NCBI RefSeq assembly: GCF_001425005.1
Contig: NZ_LMDB01000012.1
Coordinates: 186,001-250,000 of the forward strand
DNA length: 64,000 bases
Origin: Duganella sp. Root336D2
GTDB taxonomy: Bacteria > Pseudomonadota > Gammaproteobacteria > Burkholderiales > Burkholderiaceae_D
Direction of reading: 5' to 3'
Part shown: in pieces, positions 36,845 to 44,905 of the stretch
Layout: each line of letters starts with the position of its first letter
Numbering within the stretch: the first letter of the stretch is position 1
Program-made: the position numbers and the translations under genes
Notes under the pieces: model-generated
What the model saw: the letters and a program-made list of their open reading frames with translations, nothing else
Database searches by the model: none
Told to the model about the DNA's origin: nothing

Positions 36845-37690
36845 TTAAGCCATCAGCACCAATGCAATTTCTTCATATTGCAGTTCCGTTTCGCGGAACA
36901 GGTGCAGGAAAGTGTCTTCGCCCAGGTTGAGCGCTTTCCAGGCAATCGGGGAGACGGACGGCACCAGGTCGTCCGGTTTCCGCACCAGGTCCAGCGCATG
37001 CACCACCGCGTCGGCCACGTGCACGATCGCTGCCAGGAAGCCGGCGCCCGGCTTCCCGGGCTCGTGGTGGCCGGCAATCGCCAGCCGCATCGTGTCTGAA
37101 AAATTCCAGTGCTCCGCCAACGCCAGGCCGGCTTCGACGTGGTCGATGCCGAGCACGGCGCGTTCCGCCTCCAGCGTATAGCAATCGTGCTGCTTCTGGT
37201 AGGCGATGACCTCCGCATACAAGTCCGGGAACGTCGACACCAGTACCAGGCGGCCGATATCGTGCAGCAGGCCTGCCGTGAATGCATAGTCCTGGTTGAA
37301 TCGCACGTGGCGTGCCAGCACCTTGGCGCAGGCAGCTGTCGCAATCGAATGGCGCCAGAACATGCTATGGTCGAAGCCAGGGCACAGCTTGCCGGCGAAG
37401 CAGCCGGTGACGGCAGCTGCCGTAATCAGGTTGCGCGTACTCTGGAAGCCAAGGAAGGTAATCGCTTGCTGGATCGTGGTGACTTTGACCTGCAGCCCGA
37501 ACAGCGAGGAATTGGCCAGGCGCAGCGTTTTGGCCGTCAGGGCCTGGTCATGTGAAACCTTCTTGGCCAGCACCGCGATGTCGATGTCCTCCTGGTCCAC
37601 GCTATTCAGCAATTCCATCACCACTACCGGCAGCGATGGCAGGTCGTCCAGGTTCTTCACCACGTCGTCATAACTGAGCTGCTCGCTCAT
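36845..37690 (-). CDS. HDOD domain signalling protein
   Basis: 281 residues. The HDOD domain fills most of the chain: NLDDLPSLPVVVMELLN, SHDQALTAKTLRLANSSLFG and TFLGFQSTRNLI. A retained HD pair (GLLHDIGRL) is unusual enough to note. HDOD proteins act in signalling, often with c-di-GMP or chemotaxis proteins. It is coupled by 4 bp to the upstream 112-residue gene. Confidence 0.9.
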   Translation of the reverse strand: MSEQLSYDDVVKNLDDLPSLPVVVMELLNSVDQEDIDIAVLAKKVSHDQALTAKTLRLANSSLFGLQVKVTTIQQAITFLGFQSTRNLITAAAVTGCFAGKLCPGFDHSMFWRHSIATAACAKVLARHVRFNQDYAFTAGLLHDIGRLVLVSTFPDLYAEVIAYQKQHDCYTLEAERAVLGIDHVEAGLALAEHWNFSDTMRLAIAGHHEPGKPGAGFLAAIVHVADAVVHALDLVRKPDDLVPSVSPIAWKALNLGEDTFLHLFRETELQYEEIALVLMA

Positions 37691-38025
37691 GCAGCCTCCT
37701 TGCCGACGCGAAATTCGGTGACCAGGGCGCGCAGCGCATTGGCCGCGGAATCTTCGGCATTGGCCGGATCGTGGCGGCGGAACAGCACTTCGATGCGCGC
37801 CAGGTGGGCTGCACGTTCGGCGGCCGCCTGGGCCGGATCGGGCGCCGTGTCGTCGACCACGGCCAGCGATTCGATGCCATGGTCCGGCAAGCGCGCCAGC
37901 ATCCGTTCGGTCAGCACGGTACCTGCCGGCAGCAGGACCTGGCCGTGCGTGTCCAGCAATTCATCGGAAAGCACCATTCCAGGCTCGGCTTTGGCCAAAG
38001 GCAGGTGGCGGTAAGTCGCCGTCAT
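37687..38025 (-). CDS. Small conserved protein resembling the N-terminal domain of HD-GYP/HDOD regulators
   Basis: 112 residues. The N-terminal half (PGMVLSDELLDTHGQVLLPA, then GTVLTERMLARLPDHGIES) looks like the beta-rich module found before HD-GYP phosphodiesterase domains. The remainder is helical and Ala-rich. It ends in an ATGA overlap with the HDOD gene, so the two proteins probably work together as a split signalling unit. The exact role is unknown. Confidence 0.7.
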   Translation of the reverse strand: MTATYRHLPLAKAEPGMVLSDELLDTHGQVLLPAGTVLTERMLARLPDHGIESLAVVDDTAPDPAQAAAERAAHLARIEVLFRRHDPANAEDSAANALRALVTEFRVGKEAA

Positions 38026-38145
38026 TTTTTTATCTCCAACATAAGCATGCCAAATCTTACATCAGTGACGGAAAGGCATCACCCTTAAAATCTTGCCAAG
38101 CGACACCGCTTCCCTTACATTGGTGGGAATATGGGGAGGGAGTGA

Positions 38146-39741
38146 ATGTTTGGTATCCAAGGCCGGCTGACTGCACTGTTCGTTGTGATCGTCACCGTTG
38201 TGCTGGGCATTTCCGGCACTTACGCACAGTACAGCCTGGGTCACGAACTGGAAGTAGCCAACCAGCGCCTGCGCGAAGGCGTGCTGACCCGTTTGCAAAC
38301 CAGCTTGCCCTCCGCGCTGTGGGACCTCGACAAGGCCAAGGTCGACAATATCGTGGCGGCCGAGATGCTGCCGCCGGAACTGGTGGCGATCCGCGTCTAC
38401 GATACTTCGGTCGGCCTGTTCTCCGGCAAGCGCCGCAAGGATGACGGCAGCATCGTCCCCATCGAATCCGAAACGACCGTGCAGGGGGCCCCGGTGGTGG
38501 CCGACCTGGCGTACCGCGATGCCGGCGCCGCCGGCAGTGCATTGAAGCCGGTGATTGTCGGCCGCGTGGTGGTGAATTTCAGCCGGGCCCAGATCGATGC
38601 CACGCTGGCCGCCGAGGTGCGGCGCAAGGTGGTGGAAGTGCTGACCCTGGACCTGATCCTGGTGGTGGCGCTGGCGCTGTCCTTGCGCATCGTGTTCGAC
38701 CCTTTGAAGAAGTTGCGCGACGGTTTGTTCGAACTGGCGACGCGCGGCTCCGACGAAGTGGAGGAGCTGCCGGAAAAGCGCAGCGATGAACTGGGCGACG
38801 TGATCCGCGGCTTCAATGCCATCCAGCGCAAGGTGAAATCGATTATCAAGCGCACGCGCGAAGCGGAGGACCTGGCGCGCCGCTCGGCGCAGGAAACGGC
38901 GCAGGCGCTGGACGACCTGCGGCGCACGCAGGAATCGCTGCTGCAGGCCGAGCGCCTGGCCTCGCTCGGCTCCCTGGTGGCGGGGGTGGCGCATGAAATC
39001 AATACGCCGGTCGGGATCGCCCTGACCAGCGCCTCGGTGCTGATGGATGCCACCACGGCCGTCGACGAGTCGATGAAGGCCGGCCAGGTCAGGAAGTCGG
39101 AGATCCAGAAGTACATCGACACGGCCGGCGAAAGCGCGCGCCTGATCATGAACAATGCTTACCGCGCAGCACACCTGATCCACAGCTTCAAGCAGATCGC
39201 AGTCGACCAGGTCAGCGAAGCGCGGCGCCGTTTCGAGCTGAAGGAGTACATCGGCGAGGTGGTGTCGAGCCTGCAACCCAAGCTGAAGAAAACCCGCATC
39301 GTGGTCGCGATCAACTGCCCGGATGACATCATGCTGGACAGCTATCCCGGCGCCCTGGCACAGGTTATCACCAACCTCACGCTGAACTGTGTCGAACATG
39401 CCTTCGAGCCGGACGGCGCGGGCAATATCGATATCAACGTCATTCCCGAAGGCGACGCCATCGAGATGCAGGTAGTCGACAACGGCAAAGGTATCGCCCC
39501 CGATATGCTGGACAAGGTGTTCGACCCCTTCGTCACTACCCGGCGCGGGCAGGGCGGTACCGGCCTTGGCCTGAACATTGTCTTCAACCTGATCGTCAAG
39601 CAGTTCGGCGGCACCATTTCCGTTTCCAGTACGCTGGGCAAGGGCGCCAGCTTTGTGCTGCGCATTCCGCGTGTGACACCCGGCGGCGAGAACGAAGACA
39701 AACATCCCGACGCCCCGCTGCACGCCCGGCCCGTGAGCTGA
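38146..39741 (+). CDS. Orphan membrane sensor histidine kinase
   Basis: 531 residues. Membrane helices at about 8-28 and 165-185 enclose a periplasmic sensor region. A HAMP-like segment, a coiled coil (about 230-270), a HisKA domain with phospho-His283 (GVAHEINTPVGIAL) and a HATPase follow (LTLNCVEHAFEPD, DNGKGIAPDM, GGTGLGLNIV). A strong Shine-Dalgarno (GGGGAGGGAG) precedes the ATG. No response regulator gene is adjacent, so its partner is elsewhere. Confidence 0.92.
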   Translation: MFGIQGRLTALFVVIVTVVLGISGTYAQYSLGHELEVANQRLREGVLTRLQTSLPSALWDLDKAKVDNIVAAEMLPPELVAIRVYDTSVGLFSGKRRKDDGSIVPIESETTVQGAPVVADLAYRDAGAAGSALKPVIVGRVVVNFSRAQIDATLAAEVRRKVVEVLTLDLILVVALALSLRIVFDPLKKLRDGLFELATRGSDEVEELPEKRSDELGDVIRGFNAIQRKVKSIIKRTREAEDLARRSAQETAQALDDLRRTQESLLQAERLASLGSLVAGVAHEINTPVGIALTSASVLMDATTAVDESMKAGQVRKSEIQKYIDTAGESARLIMNNAYRAAHLIHSFKQIAVDQVSEARRRFELKEYIGEVVSSLQPKLKKTRIVVAINCPDDIMLDSYPGALAQVITNLTLNCVEHAFEPDGAGNIDINVIPEGDAIEMQVVDNGKGIAPDMLDKVFDPFVTTRRGQGGTGLGLNIVFNLIVKQFGGTISVSSTLGKGASFVLRIPRVTPGGENEDKHPDAPLHARPVS

Positions 39742-39794
39742 GCGCCGCCACTGCAGTTTCTGCCGCATACTGAAGCCATGCAGGGAGAAACCTT

Positions 39795-40340
39795 ATGGAT
39801 AAGCAGCGCTTGATCGCCTTGCTGCGCGGCATAAATGTCGGACGCGCAAAACGCGTTGCGATGGCCGACTTGCGCAAGGTGCTGAGCGATATGGGATACA
39901 GCGACGTGCGCACGCTGCTCAACAGTGGCAATGTGGTGTTCGATTGCGACACGGCCGATGCTGCCGACAGCGCCCTGCACATCGAGGAAGCGCTGGTCTT
40001 GAAGCTCGGCGTTCCCGCCAAAGTCACCGTGATCGAGGCTGCCCAGTTGGCTGAGATCGTCAAGGAAAACAGCCTGCAGCACGTGGCCGATGACCATTCG
40101 CGCTTGCTGGTGGCTGTGCTCAATAAACCCGAAGAAGACCGCAGCAAGCTGGAACCGCTGGCGCGGCAGCGCTGGCAGCCGGAAGCGTTCGCGCTGGGAC
40201 GCCATGCTGCGTATATCTGGTGCCCGGATGGGGTGCTGGCCAGCCGCGCTGCCGCCGCCATGGGCAAGGCACTGGGCGATGCGGTCACTTCACGCAACTG
40301 GAGCACGATCAGCAAATTGCACGCGATGGCAAATAATTAG
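39795..40340 (+). CDS. DUF1697 family protein
   Basis: 181 residues. The start KQRLIALLRGINVGRAKRV and TLLNSGNVVFD are DUF1697 hallmarks, as is the C-terminal SRNWSTISKL. The family is widespread, cytoplasmic and of unknown function. GGGAGAAACC precedes the ATG. Confidence 0.88.
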   Translation: MDKQRLIALLRGINVGRAKRVAMADLRKVLSDMGYSDVRTLLNSGNVVFDCDTADAADSALHIEEALVLKLGVPAKVTVIEAAQLAEIVKENSLQHVADDHSRLLVAVLNKPEEDRSKLEPLARQRWQPEAFALGRHAAYIWCPDGVLASRAAAAMGKALGDAVTSRNWSTISKLHAMANN

Positions 40341-40370
40341 TTGTCCGCCGTCGCGTTGAGCGTCTAAAAT
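40341..40370 (+). promoter_or_regulatory. Sigma-70-like promoter for the small membrane gene
   Basis: TTGTCC (40341-40346) and TAAAAT (40365-40370) are 18 bp apart. The predicted start of transcription is about 23 bp before the ATG at 40400. Confidence 0.45.
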
Positions 40371-40399
40371 CGCTTATCCATGATTTTGTCAGACGCACA

Positions 40400-40573
40400 A
40401 TGAAGATTAATGATTCGATAAGAGGGGCCCTGATTCTCGGTGGCGTCGTCCTGGCCCTGGTAATCGGCGGCTTCGCTGTGGCCGACAATGGCTGGCAGAA
40501 GGTCAGCTGCATTGGCCGCGCCATTGTCGGTGGTGTCGCCTTCAGCAATATCCACAGCGTTTGCGGCTTATGA
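40400..40573 (+). CDS. Small single-helix membrane protein, 57 residues
   Basis: ATG 40400 to TGA 40573. After a short charged start (MKINDSIRG) there is one clear membrane helix (ALILGGVVLALVIGGFAVA). A tail of about 28 residues follows with two Cys (SCIGRAI and SVCGL). A plausible promoter lies just upstream, and the frame is open to the convergent tautomerase stop (6-bp overlap). No known family is recognised. The two cysteines outside the membrane could form a disulfide. The shortness is the main doubt. Confidence 0.5.
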   Translation: MKINDSIRGALILGGVVLALVIGGFAVADNGWQKVSCIGRAIVGGVAFSNIHSVCGL

Positions 40574-40777
40574 CTGGCGCGCGCGCCGTTCGGTCACCGT
40601 TTCATATCCCACTCCCCAGCTATCGGTCTCCACTTCGTCGATGATGACGAAGGTGGTCGCCGGGTCTTTGTCCAGCACCTCCTGCAGCATGCGGGTGGTG
40701 CGGACAATCAGTTCCTTCTTCTGTTCCCTGGTCGGGCCGCCTTGTTCTCGGGTGACTTTGATGTTCACATAGGGCAT
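40568..40777 (-). CDS. 4-oxalocrotonate tautomerase family protein
   Basis: 69 residues, the usual size. Pro follows the initiator Met (MPYVNIKVTREQGGPTREQK), giving the catalytic N-terminal proline after Met removal. The chain has the beta-alpha-beta tautomerase pattern with VIIDEVETDSWGVG. The substrate is unknown. It lies 15 bp after the SDR gene in the same orientation and is probably co-transcribed with it. Confidence 0.9.
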   Translation of the reverse strand: MPYVNIKVTREQGGPTREQKKELIVRTTRMLQEVLDKDPATTFVIIDEVETDSWGVGYETVTERRARQS

Positions 40778-40792
40778 GTCATTCTCCTTTGA

Positions 40793-41524
40793 TTACCAGT
40801 TGCCGGCTGCGGCGCCGTCGTCGACGGTCAGCACATGGCCGGAGATGAAGGTCGAGTCGGTCAGGTAGAGCACCGCGTCGGCGATGTCTTCGGCGGTGCC
40901 CATCTTGTGGGTCGGCACCAGGCCTTTCAGGAATTCCTGGGTGCCGGCATCCGGGCTATGCAGCGGGGTGCTGATGATGCCGGGCGCCACGGCATTGACC
41001 TTGATGTTCTTGCTGGCCACTTCCAATGCCAGGGCGCGGGTCGCCATATTCAGGCCGCCTTTGATCAGGACAGGCAGCAGGGCGGTCGCCTTGGCTGGCG
41101 TCACGCCCAGGCTGGCAGTGATGTTGACGATATGGCCACCGCCATTGGCCTCCATATGGCGCACCGCTTCCTGCGCCGGGAACAAGAAGCCCTTCAGGTT
41201 GGTCGCCACCAGGGCGTCGGTCTCGGCTTCGGTGTAGTCGACCGTCGGCTTGGCGATGAAGATGCCGGCGTTATTTACCAGGATGTCGACCTTGCCGAAA
41301 CGTGCAGCCGCTTTTTCGAACAATTCCCTGGCCGTCTGCGGCGAGGCGATATCGCCAGCCACCGGCAGGAAATTGGACGGATTGCCCAGTTGGGCCGCTG
41401 CGGTTTGCAGACGGTCCATGGTGCGGGCATTGCCGACCACGTTGTAGCCGCGGGCCAGGTAGGCCTTGGCGATGGCGAAACCGAGGCCGCTGGAAGCGCC
41501 GGTGATGATGGCTGTCTTAGTCAT
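40793..41524 (-). CDS. SDR-family NAD(P)-dependent oxidoreductase
   Basis: 243 residues. The cofactor site is TGASSGLGFAIAKAYLARG and VNNAGIF is present. The usual catalytic YxxxK is not obvious: the expected helix reads PVLIKGGLNMATRALALE after the Ser strand (NITASLGV), so the Tyr appears replaced. The C-terminal DGAAAGNW is typical. GGAG precedes the start. Divergent from a LysR gene that probably regulates it. Because of the missing Tyr, activity is uncertain. Confidence 0.88.
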   Translation of the reverse strand: MTKTAIITGASSGLGFAIAKAYLARGYNVVGNARTMDRLQTAAAQLGNPSNFLPVAGDIASPQTARELFEKAAARFGKVDILVNNAGIFIAKPTVDYTEAETDALVATNLKGFLFPAQEAVRHMEANGGGHIVNITASLGVTPAKATALLPVLIKGGLNMATRALALEVASKNIKVNAVAPGIISTPLHSPDAGTQEFLKGLVPTHKMGTAEDIADAVLYLTDSTFISGHVLTVDDGAAAGNW

Positions 41525-41625
41525 TTGAAACTCCTTGAGTTGGGTTACGGTGAGTCCACTATACTTATGACGTTCAGGCGGATAAATATGGCTTTCGGTA
41601 ATTGACTTGATACATGGGGTAATGA

Positions 41626-42525
41626 ATGCGGCGCCATTTCGACGATATGCAGTTGGGCAGTATCGAGTTGTTCGTGCTGGCGGCGGAGCAGGGCAGCTTC
41701 ACTGCCGCGGCGGCGCTGGCAGGCGTGACGCCGGCGGCGGTGAGCCGTTCGATTTCGCGCCTGGAGGAGCGGCTCGGTGTGCGGCTGTTTGTGCGCACGA
41801 CGCGCCAGATCCGCCTGACCGATGGCGGCAAAGTGTATTTCGAGCAGTGCCGGCAGGCGCTGTCGCAATTGGTGGAGGCTGAGCGCGAAGTGACGGGGCA
41901 GCAGGCCGCGCCATCGGGCAAGCTGCGTATCAGCGTACCGACGCCGTATGCGCATTACCGTTTGCTGGAACGTGTGGCTGCGTTCCGCGTGCAGTTTCCG
42001 GAGGTGCAGGTCGAAATCCACGTCAGCAACCGGAATATCGACTTTGCCGAAGAGGGCTATGACCTGGCGGTGCGCGGCCGCGCGCCGCAGGACTCAACCC
42101 TGATCGCGCGCAAGCTGGAAGATGCGGCCCTGGTGCTGGTGGCATCGCCGTCTTACCTGAAGCGGCGCGGCATGCCCAGATCGTTGGAGGAGCTTGCAGA
42201 CCATGAATGCATCCAGTTCGTGCTGCCCAGCACGGGACGCCTGATTCCCTGGCAGTTCATGCGCGACGGCGCGCAGATCGAGCTGGCGGGGAGCGACGCC
42301 ATCGTGTGTGCGGAAGACTTCCTCGGCATGGGGACGCTGGCGGTGCATGGCGGCGGCATAGCGCAGACCTATCGCTTTGCCGTGGAGCGCGAACTGGCCA
42401 GCGGGGTGCTGGTCGAACTGCTGCCGCAGCATGGCGGCTGCTCGCGGCCTTTTTACTTGATCTACCCGCACGCACGCCACCTGTCGCTGCGCGTGCGCAG
42501 CTTCGTCGAGTTCGTCCTGCGCTAG
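41626..42525 (+). CDS. LysR-type transcriptional regulator
   Basis: 299 residues. The HTH lies at about 10-65 (EQGSFTAAAALAGVTPAAVS, RSISRLEERLGVRLF), followed by the effector domain. It is divergent from the SDR-tautomerase pair, the standard arrangement for control of the neighbouring genes. The 101-bp spacer holds a TATACT -10-like hexamer at about 41559. It converges on the CGNR gene with a 4-bp CTAG stop overlap. Confidence 0.93.
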   Translation: MRRHFDDMQLGSIELFVLAAEQGSFTAAAALAGVTPAAVSRSISRLEERLGVRLFVRTTRQIRLTDGGKVYFEQCRQALSQLVEAEREVTGQQAAPSGKLRISVPTPYAHYRLLERVAAFRVQFPEVQVEIHVSNRNIDFAEEGYDLAVRGRAPQDSTLIARKLEDAALVLVASPSYLKRRGMPRSLEELADHECIQFVLPSTGRLIPWQFMRDGAQIELAGSDAIVCAEDFLGMGTLAVHGGGIAQTYRFAVERELASGVLVELLPQHGGCSRPFYLIYPHARHLSLRVRSFVEFVLR

Positions 42526-43070
42526 CTTTCGTGCTGGCGCTGGCGGAAAGCAGCGACCTTGTTGCGGTTGCCGCACAGCGCCATGCTGCACCAGCGGCGG
42601 CGGTGCGATTTGGTGCGGTCCAGGAACCACAGCGTGCAGGCGTGGTCTTCGCATTTGCGCACCAGCTTGAAGTCGGCCGTCGCCAGCAGCTGCGCTGCCG
42701 CCTCGGCTAATGGCGCCAGCAGCTGCTGCGGCGTGCCGGCAGCGTAGCGGGCCTGCAGCGACAGCCCATTCCCACTTTCTGCTACCAGCGCCATGTGGCG
42801 TTCGGCGTGCGCCAGCGCTGCATTCAACGCCGCGACGTCGACCCGCTCGCCGGCCTTGCGGGCTGCCACGGCAGTGCGGACGGTTTCTCGCAGCGCGCGT
42901 GCCGCCGCCAGCAACTCGCCGGGGTTGCCGGGCGCGCCGCCTTGCGCCGTAACCTGTCCGGCCGCCGCCAGCCATGCCATGACATCGGCATCGCCATGCC
43001 AGGTTTCCTCGCCGTGCACCACGGTATTCATCAGATCCAGTGCGGGATGGTCGCCATAAAACTCGATCAT
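42522..43070 (-). CDS. CGNR zinc-finger (ABATE-domain) transcriptional regulator
   Basis: 182 residues. The N-terminal ABATE domain (FYGDHPALDLMNTVVHG) is followed by a C-terminal CGNR zinc finger: CEDHACTLWFLDRTKSHRRR then WCSMALCGNRNKV, with four Cys. Such proteins are stress-related or metabolite-responsive regulators. AGGAGG precedes the ATG. Divergent from an alpha/beta hydrolase, with a shared promoter region and direct repeats, so it likely controls that gene and itself. Confidence 0.92.
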   Translation of the reverse strand: MIEFYGDHPALDLMNTVVHGEETWHGDADVMAWLAAAGQVTAQGGAPGNPGELLAAARALRETVRTAVAARKAGERVDVAALNAALAHAERHMALVAESGNGLSLQARYAAGTPQQLLAPLAEAAAQLLATADFKLVRKCEDHACTLWFLDRTKSHRRRWCSMALCGNRNKVAAFRQRQHES

Positions 43071-43090
43071 TTTCCTGTCCTCCTGGTTTT

Positions 43091-43154
43091 ATTGTAACCA
43101 TCAAAATAAAGCTTGACAAGTTACGTGGTGGGAGTAATCTAGTAACCATCAAAA
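43091..43154. promoter_or_regulatory. Back-to-back promoters with two 13-bp operator-like repeats
   Basis: Minus strand: TTGTCA (43114-43119), 17 bp, TACAAT (43091-43096) for the CGNR gene. Plus strand: TTGACA (43113-43118), 16 bp, TAATCT (43135-43140) for the hydrolase. The -35 elements overlap. GTAACCATCAAAA occurs at 43094-43106 over the minus -10 and at 43142-43154 just after the plus -10. Confidence 0.65.
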
Positions 43155-43174
43155 AAAACTTTAAGGGGTTAGTG

Positions 43175-44014
43175 ATGAATCGCACCATCCAGGCTGACGG
43201 CGTCAATATTTTCTACCGCGAAGCAGGCGCACCCGACGCACCGGCGATCCTCCTGATGCACGGTTTCCCCACCAGTTCCCACATGTTCCGCAACCTGATC
43301 CCGCTGTTGGCGACCAAATACCGCGTGATCGCGCCCGACCTGCCGGGTTTCGGCTTTACCGAGGTGCCGGCGGCGCGCAACTACGAATACACCTTCGACA
43401 ACCTGGCCCGCACTATGGAGGCCTTCCTGCAAGCCATCAAACTGGATAAATTCGCACTCTACGTGTTCGACTACGGTGCCCCGGTCGGCCTGCGCCTGGC
43501 GGCTGCCAAACCGGAACGCATCACGGCCCTGGTTTCGCAGAACGGCAACGCCTACCTGGAAGGCTTGAGCGATGGCTGGACCCCCATGCGCAAACACTGG
43601 GCCGACCCGAACGAAGAAAACACCAACGTGATGCGCGGATTCCTGACACCGGAAGCGACCAAATGGCAATACACCCACGGTGTCGCCGATCCCGCTACCG
43701 TAGCGCCCGAGTCCTATACCCTGGACTCGGCACTGATGGCACGCCCAGGCAATATCGATATCCAGCTCGAGCTGTTTTACGATTACCGGAAAAACCTCGA
43801 GCTGTACCCGGCGTTCCAGGAATTCTTCCGCAAAGCTCAGGTGCCGACGCTGGCGATCTGGGGCAAAAACGACCCGTTCTTTACCCCGCCTGGCGCCGAA
43901 GCCTATCGCCGCGACAATCCGAACGCCATCGTGCAATTGCTGGATACCGGCCATTTCGCGCTGGAGACCCACGCTGAGGTGATCGGCAAAGCCATCCATG
44001 CCCTGTTAGACTAG
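43175..44014 (+). CDS. Alpha/beta hydrolase with Asp nucleophile (haloalkane dehalogenase/epoxide hydrolase type)
   Basis: 279 residues from ATG 43175, preceded by AAGGGG. The oxyanion loop is MHGFPTSSHMFR. The nucleophile elbow reads VFDYGAPVG, with Asp99 where esterases have Ser. This points to the haloalkane dehalogenase/epoxide hydrolase branch (also seen in fluoroacetate dehalogenases). An acid residue is likely in IWGKNDPFF and the catalytic His in DTGHFALETH. The cap domain lies at about 130-210. The substrate is unknown. It is probably regulated by the divergent CGNR protein. Confidence 0.88.
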   Translation: MNRTIQADGVNIFYREAGAPDAPAILLMHGFPTSSHMFRNLIPLLATKYRVIAPDLPGFGFTEVPAARNYEYTFDNLARTMEAFLQAIKLDKFALYVFDYGAPVGLRLAAAKPERITALVSQNGNAYLEGLSDGWTPMRKHWADPNEENTNVMRGFLTPEATKWQYTHGVADPATVAPESYTLDSALMARPGNIDIQLELFYDYRKNLELYPAFQEFFRKAQVPTLAIWGKNDPFFTPPGAEAYRRDNPNAIVQLLDTGHFALETHAEVIGKAIHALLD

Positions 44015-44045
44015 ACGCTTTCGAGGAAAGCCTGACCACGCATCG

Positions 44046-44864
44046 ATGAAGCCATACACCATCGCGCTGCTGCTGGCCGGCCTGGCTTTGGCCGGCTGCA
44101 GCAGCAAGCAAACCGTTACCTACACGGCCCCCACCACCGCCTCCAACCCGCAAGTGCTCTTGCTGGGCGAGGTGCATGACAACAAGGAGGCGCATAAGCT
44201 GCGCCTGGAAGACTTGCGGCAGCGCGTGGAAGCCGGCTGGCGTCCCGTGATCGCAATGGAACAGTTCGACCGTGAATCGCAAGGCTTGCTGGACGAAGCG
44301 CAGAAGGGCTGCCTTGATGCGTCCTGCTTGATCAACGTCATGAACAAGAAGGGCTGGGACTGGCAGCTGTACCACCCGCTCATCCAGCTCGCACTCAGCA
44401 ACCACCTGCCGCTGGTCGCCGTCAACCTGTCGCGCGCAGACGCGTCGAAAGTGGTGCGCGACGGCGTGGCATCGAGCTTTGATGCCGCCACCGTCGCCGC
44501 CTACAAGCTGAATGAGCCGCTGCCTTCCGACCTGCGCCGCGGCCAGGAGAAGGCGATCCAGGAAGGTCACTGCAATATGGCGCCCGACATGATGTTGCCC
44601 GGCATGGTCAATGCCCAGGTGGCGCGCGATATCTGGATGGCCAAGCTGGTTCGCCAGCAGCAGCCGCGCGACGTGGTCCTCATCGCAGGCAACGGCCATG
44701 TGCGAAAGGACATCGGCGTACCGCGTTGGCTGAATGCCATTGAACCCAGGCTGAACGTCCGCACCATTGGCTTCATCGAGCCCGATGGACTGCAGGGCAG
44801 CTATGACGAAATCCGCAAGGTAGCTGCGCAAAAGCGCACAGACCCTTGCGCGAAATTCAAGTAA
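44046..44864 (+). CDS. ChaN-family haem-binding-like lipoprotein
   Basis: 272 residues. Lipoprotein signal with lipobox LALAGC (Cys18). The ChaN/DUF399 domain shows [38 protein letters not shown] and [19 protein letters not shown]. ChaN of Campylobacter binds haem and is linked to iron uptake. The conserved GExHD and GNGHV motifs are intact. It stands 31 bp behind the hydrolase and 41 bp before the dehydrogenase gene. Confidence 0.92.
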   Translation: MKPYTIALLLAGLALAGCSSKQTVTYTAPTTASNPQVLLLGEVHDNKEAHKLRLEDLRQRVEAGWRPVIAMEQFDRESQGLLDEAQKGCLDASCLINVMNKKGWDWQLYHPLIQLALSNHLPLVAVNLSRADASKVVRDGVASSFDAATVAAYKLNEPLPSDLRRGQEKAIQEGHCNMAPDMMLPGMVNAQVARDIWMAKLVRQQQPRDVVLIAGNGHVRKDIGVPRWLNAIEPRLNVRTIGFIEPDGLQGSYDEIRKVAAQKRTDPCAKFK

Positions 44865-44905
44865 ACTTCCGGCCCTGCCGACCCCAATATACCAAGGAGC
44901 AAAGA

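Noticed and set aside
44018..44032. Hairpin GCTTTC-GAG-GAAAGC after the hydrolase gene as a terminator
   Set aside because: A 6-bp stem without a T-run, in a 31-bp spacer before the next co-directional gene. The evidence is too weak.
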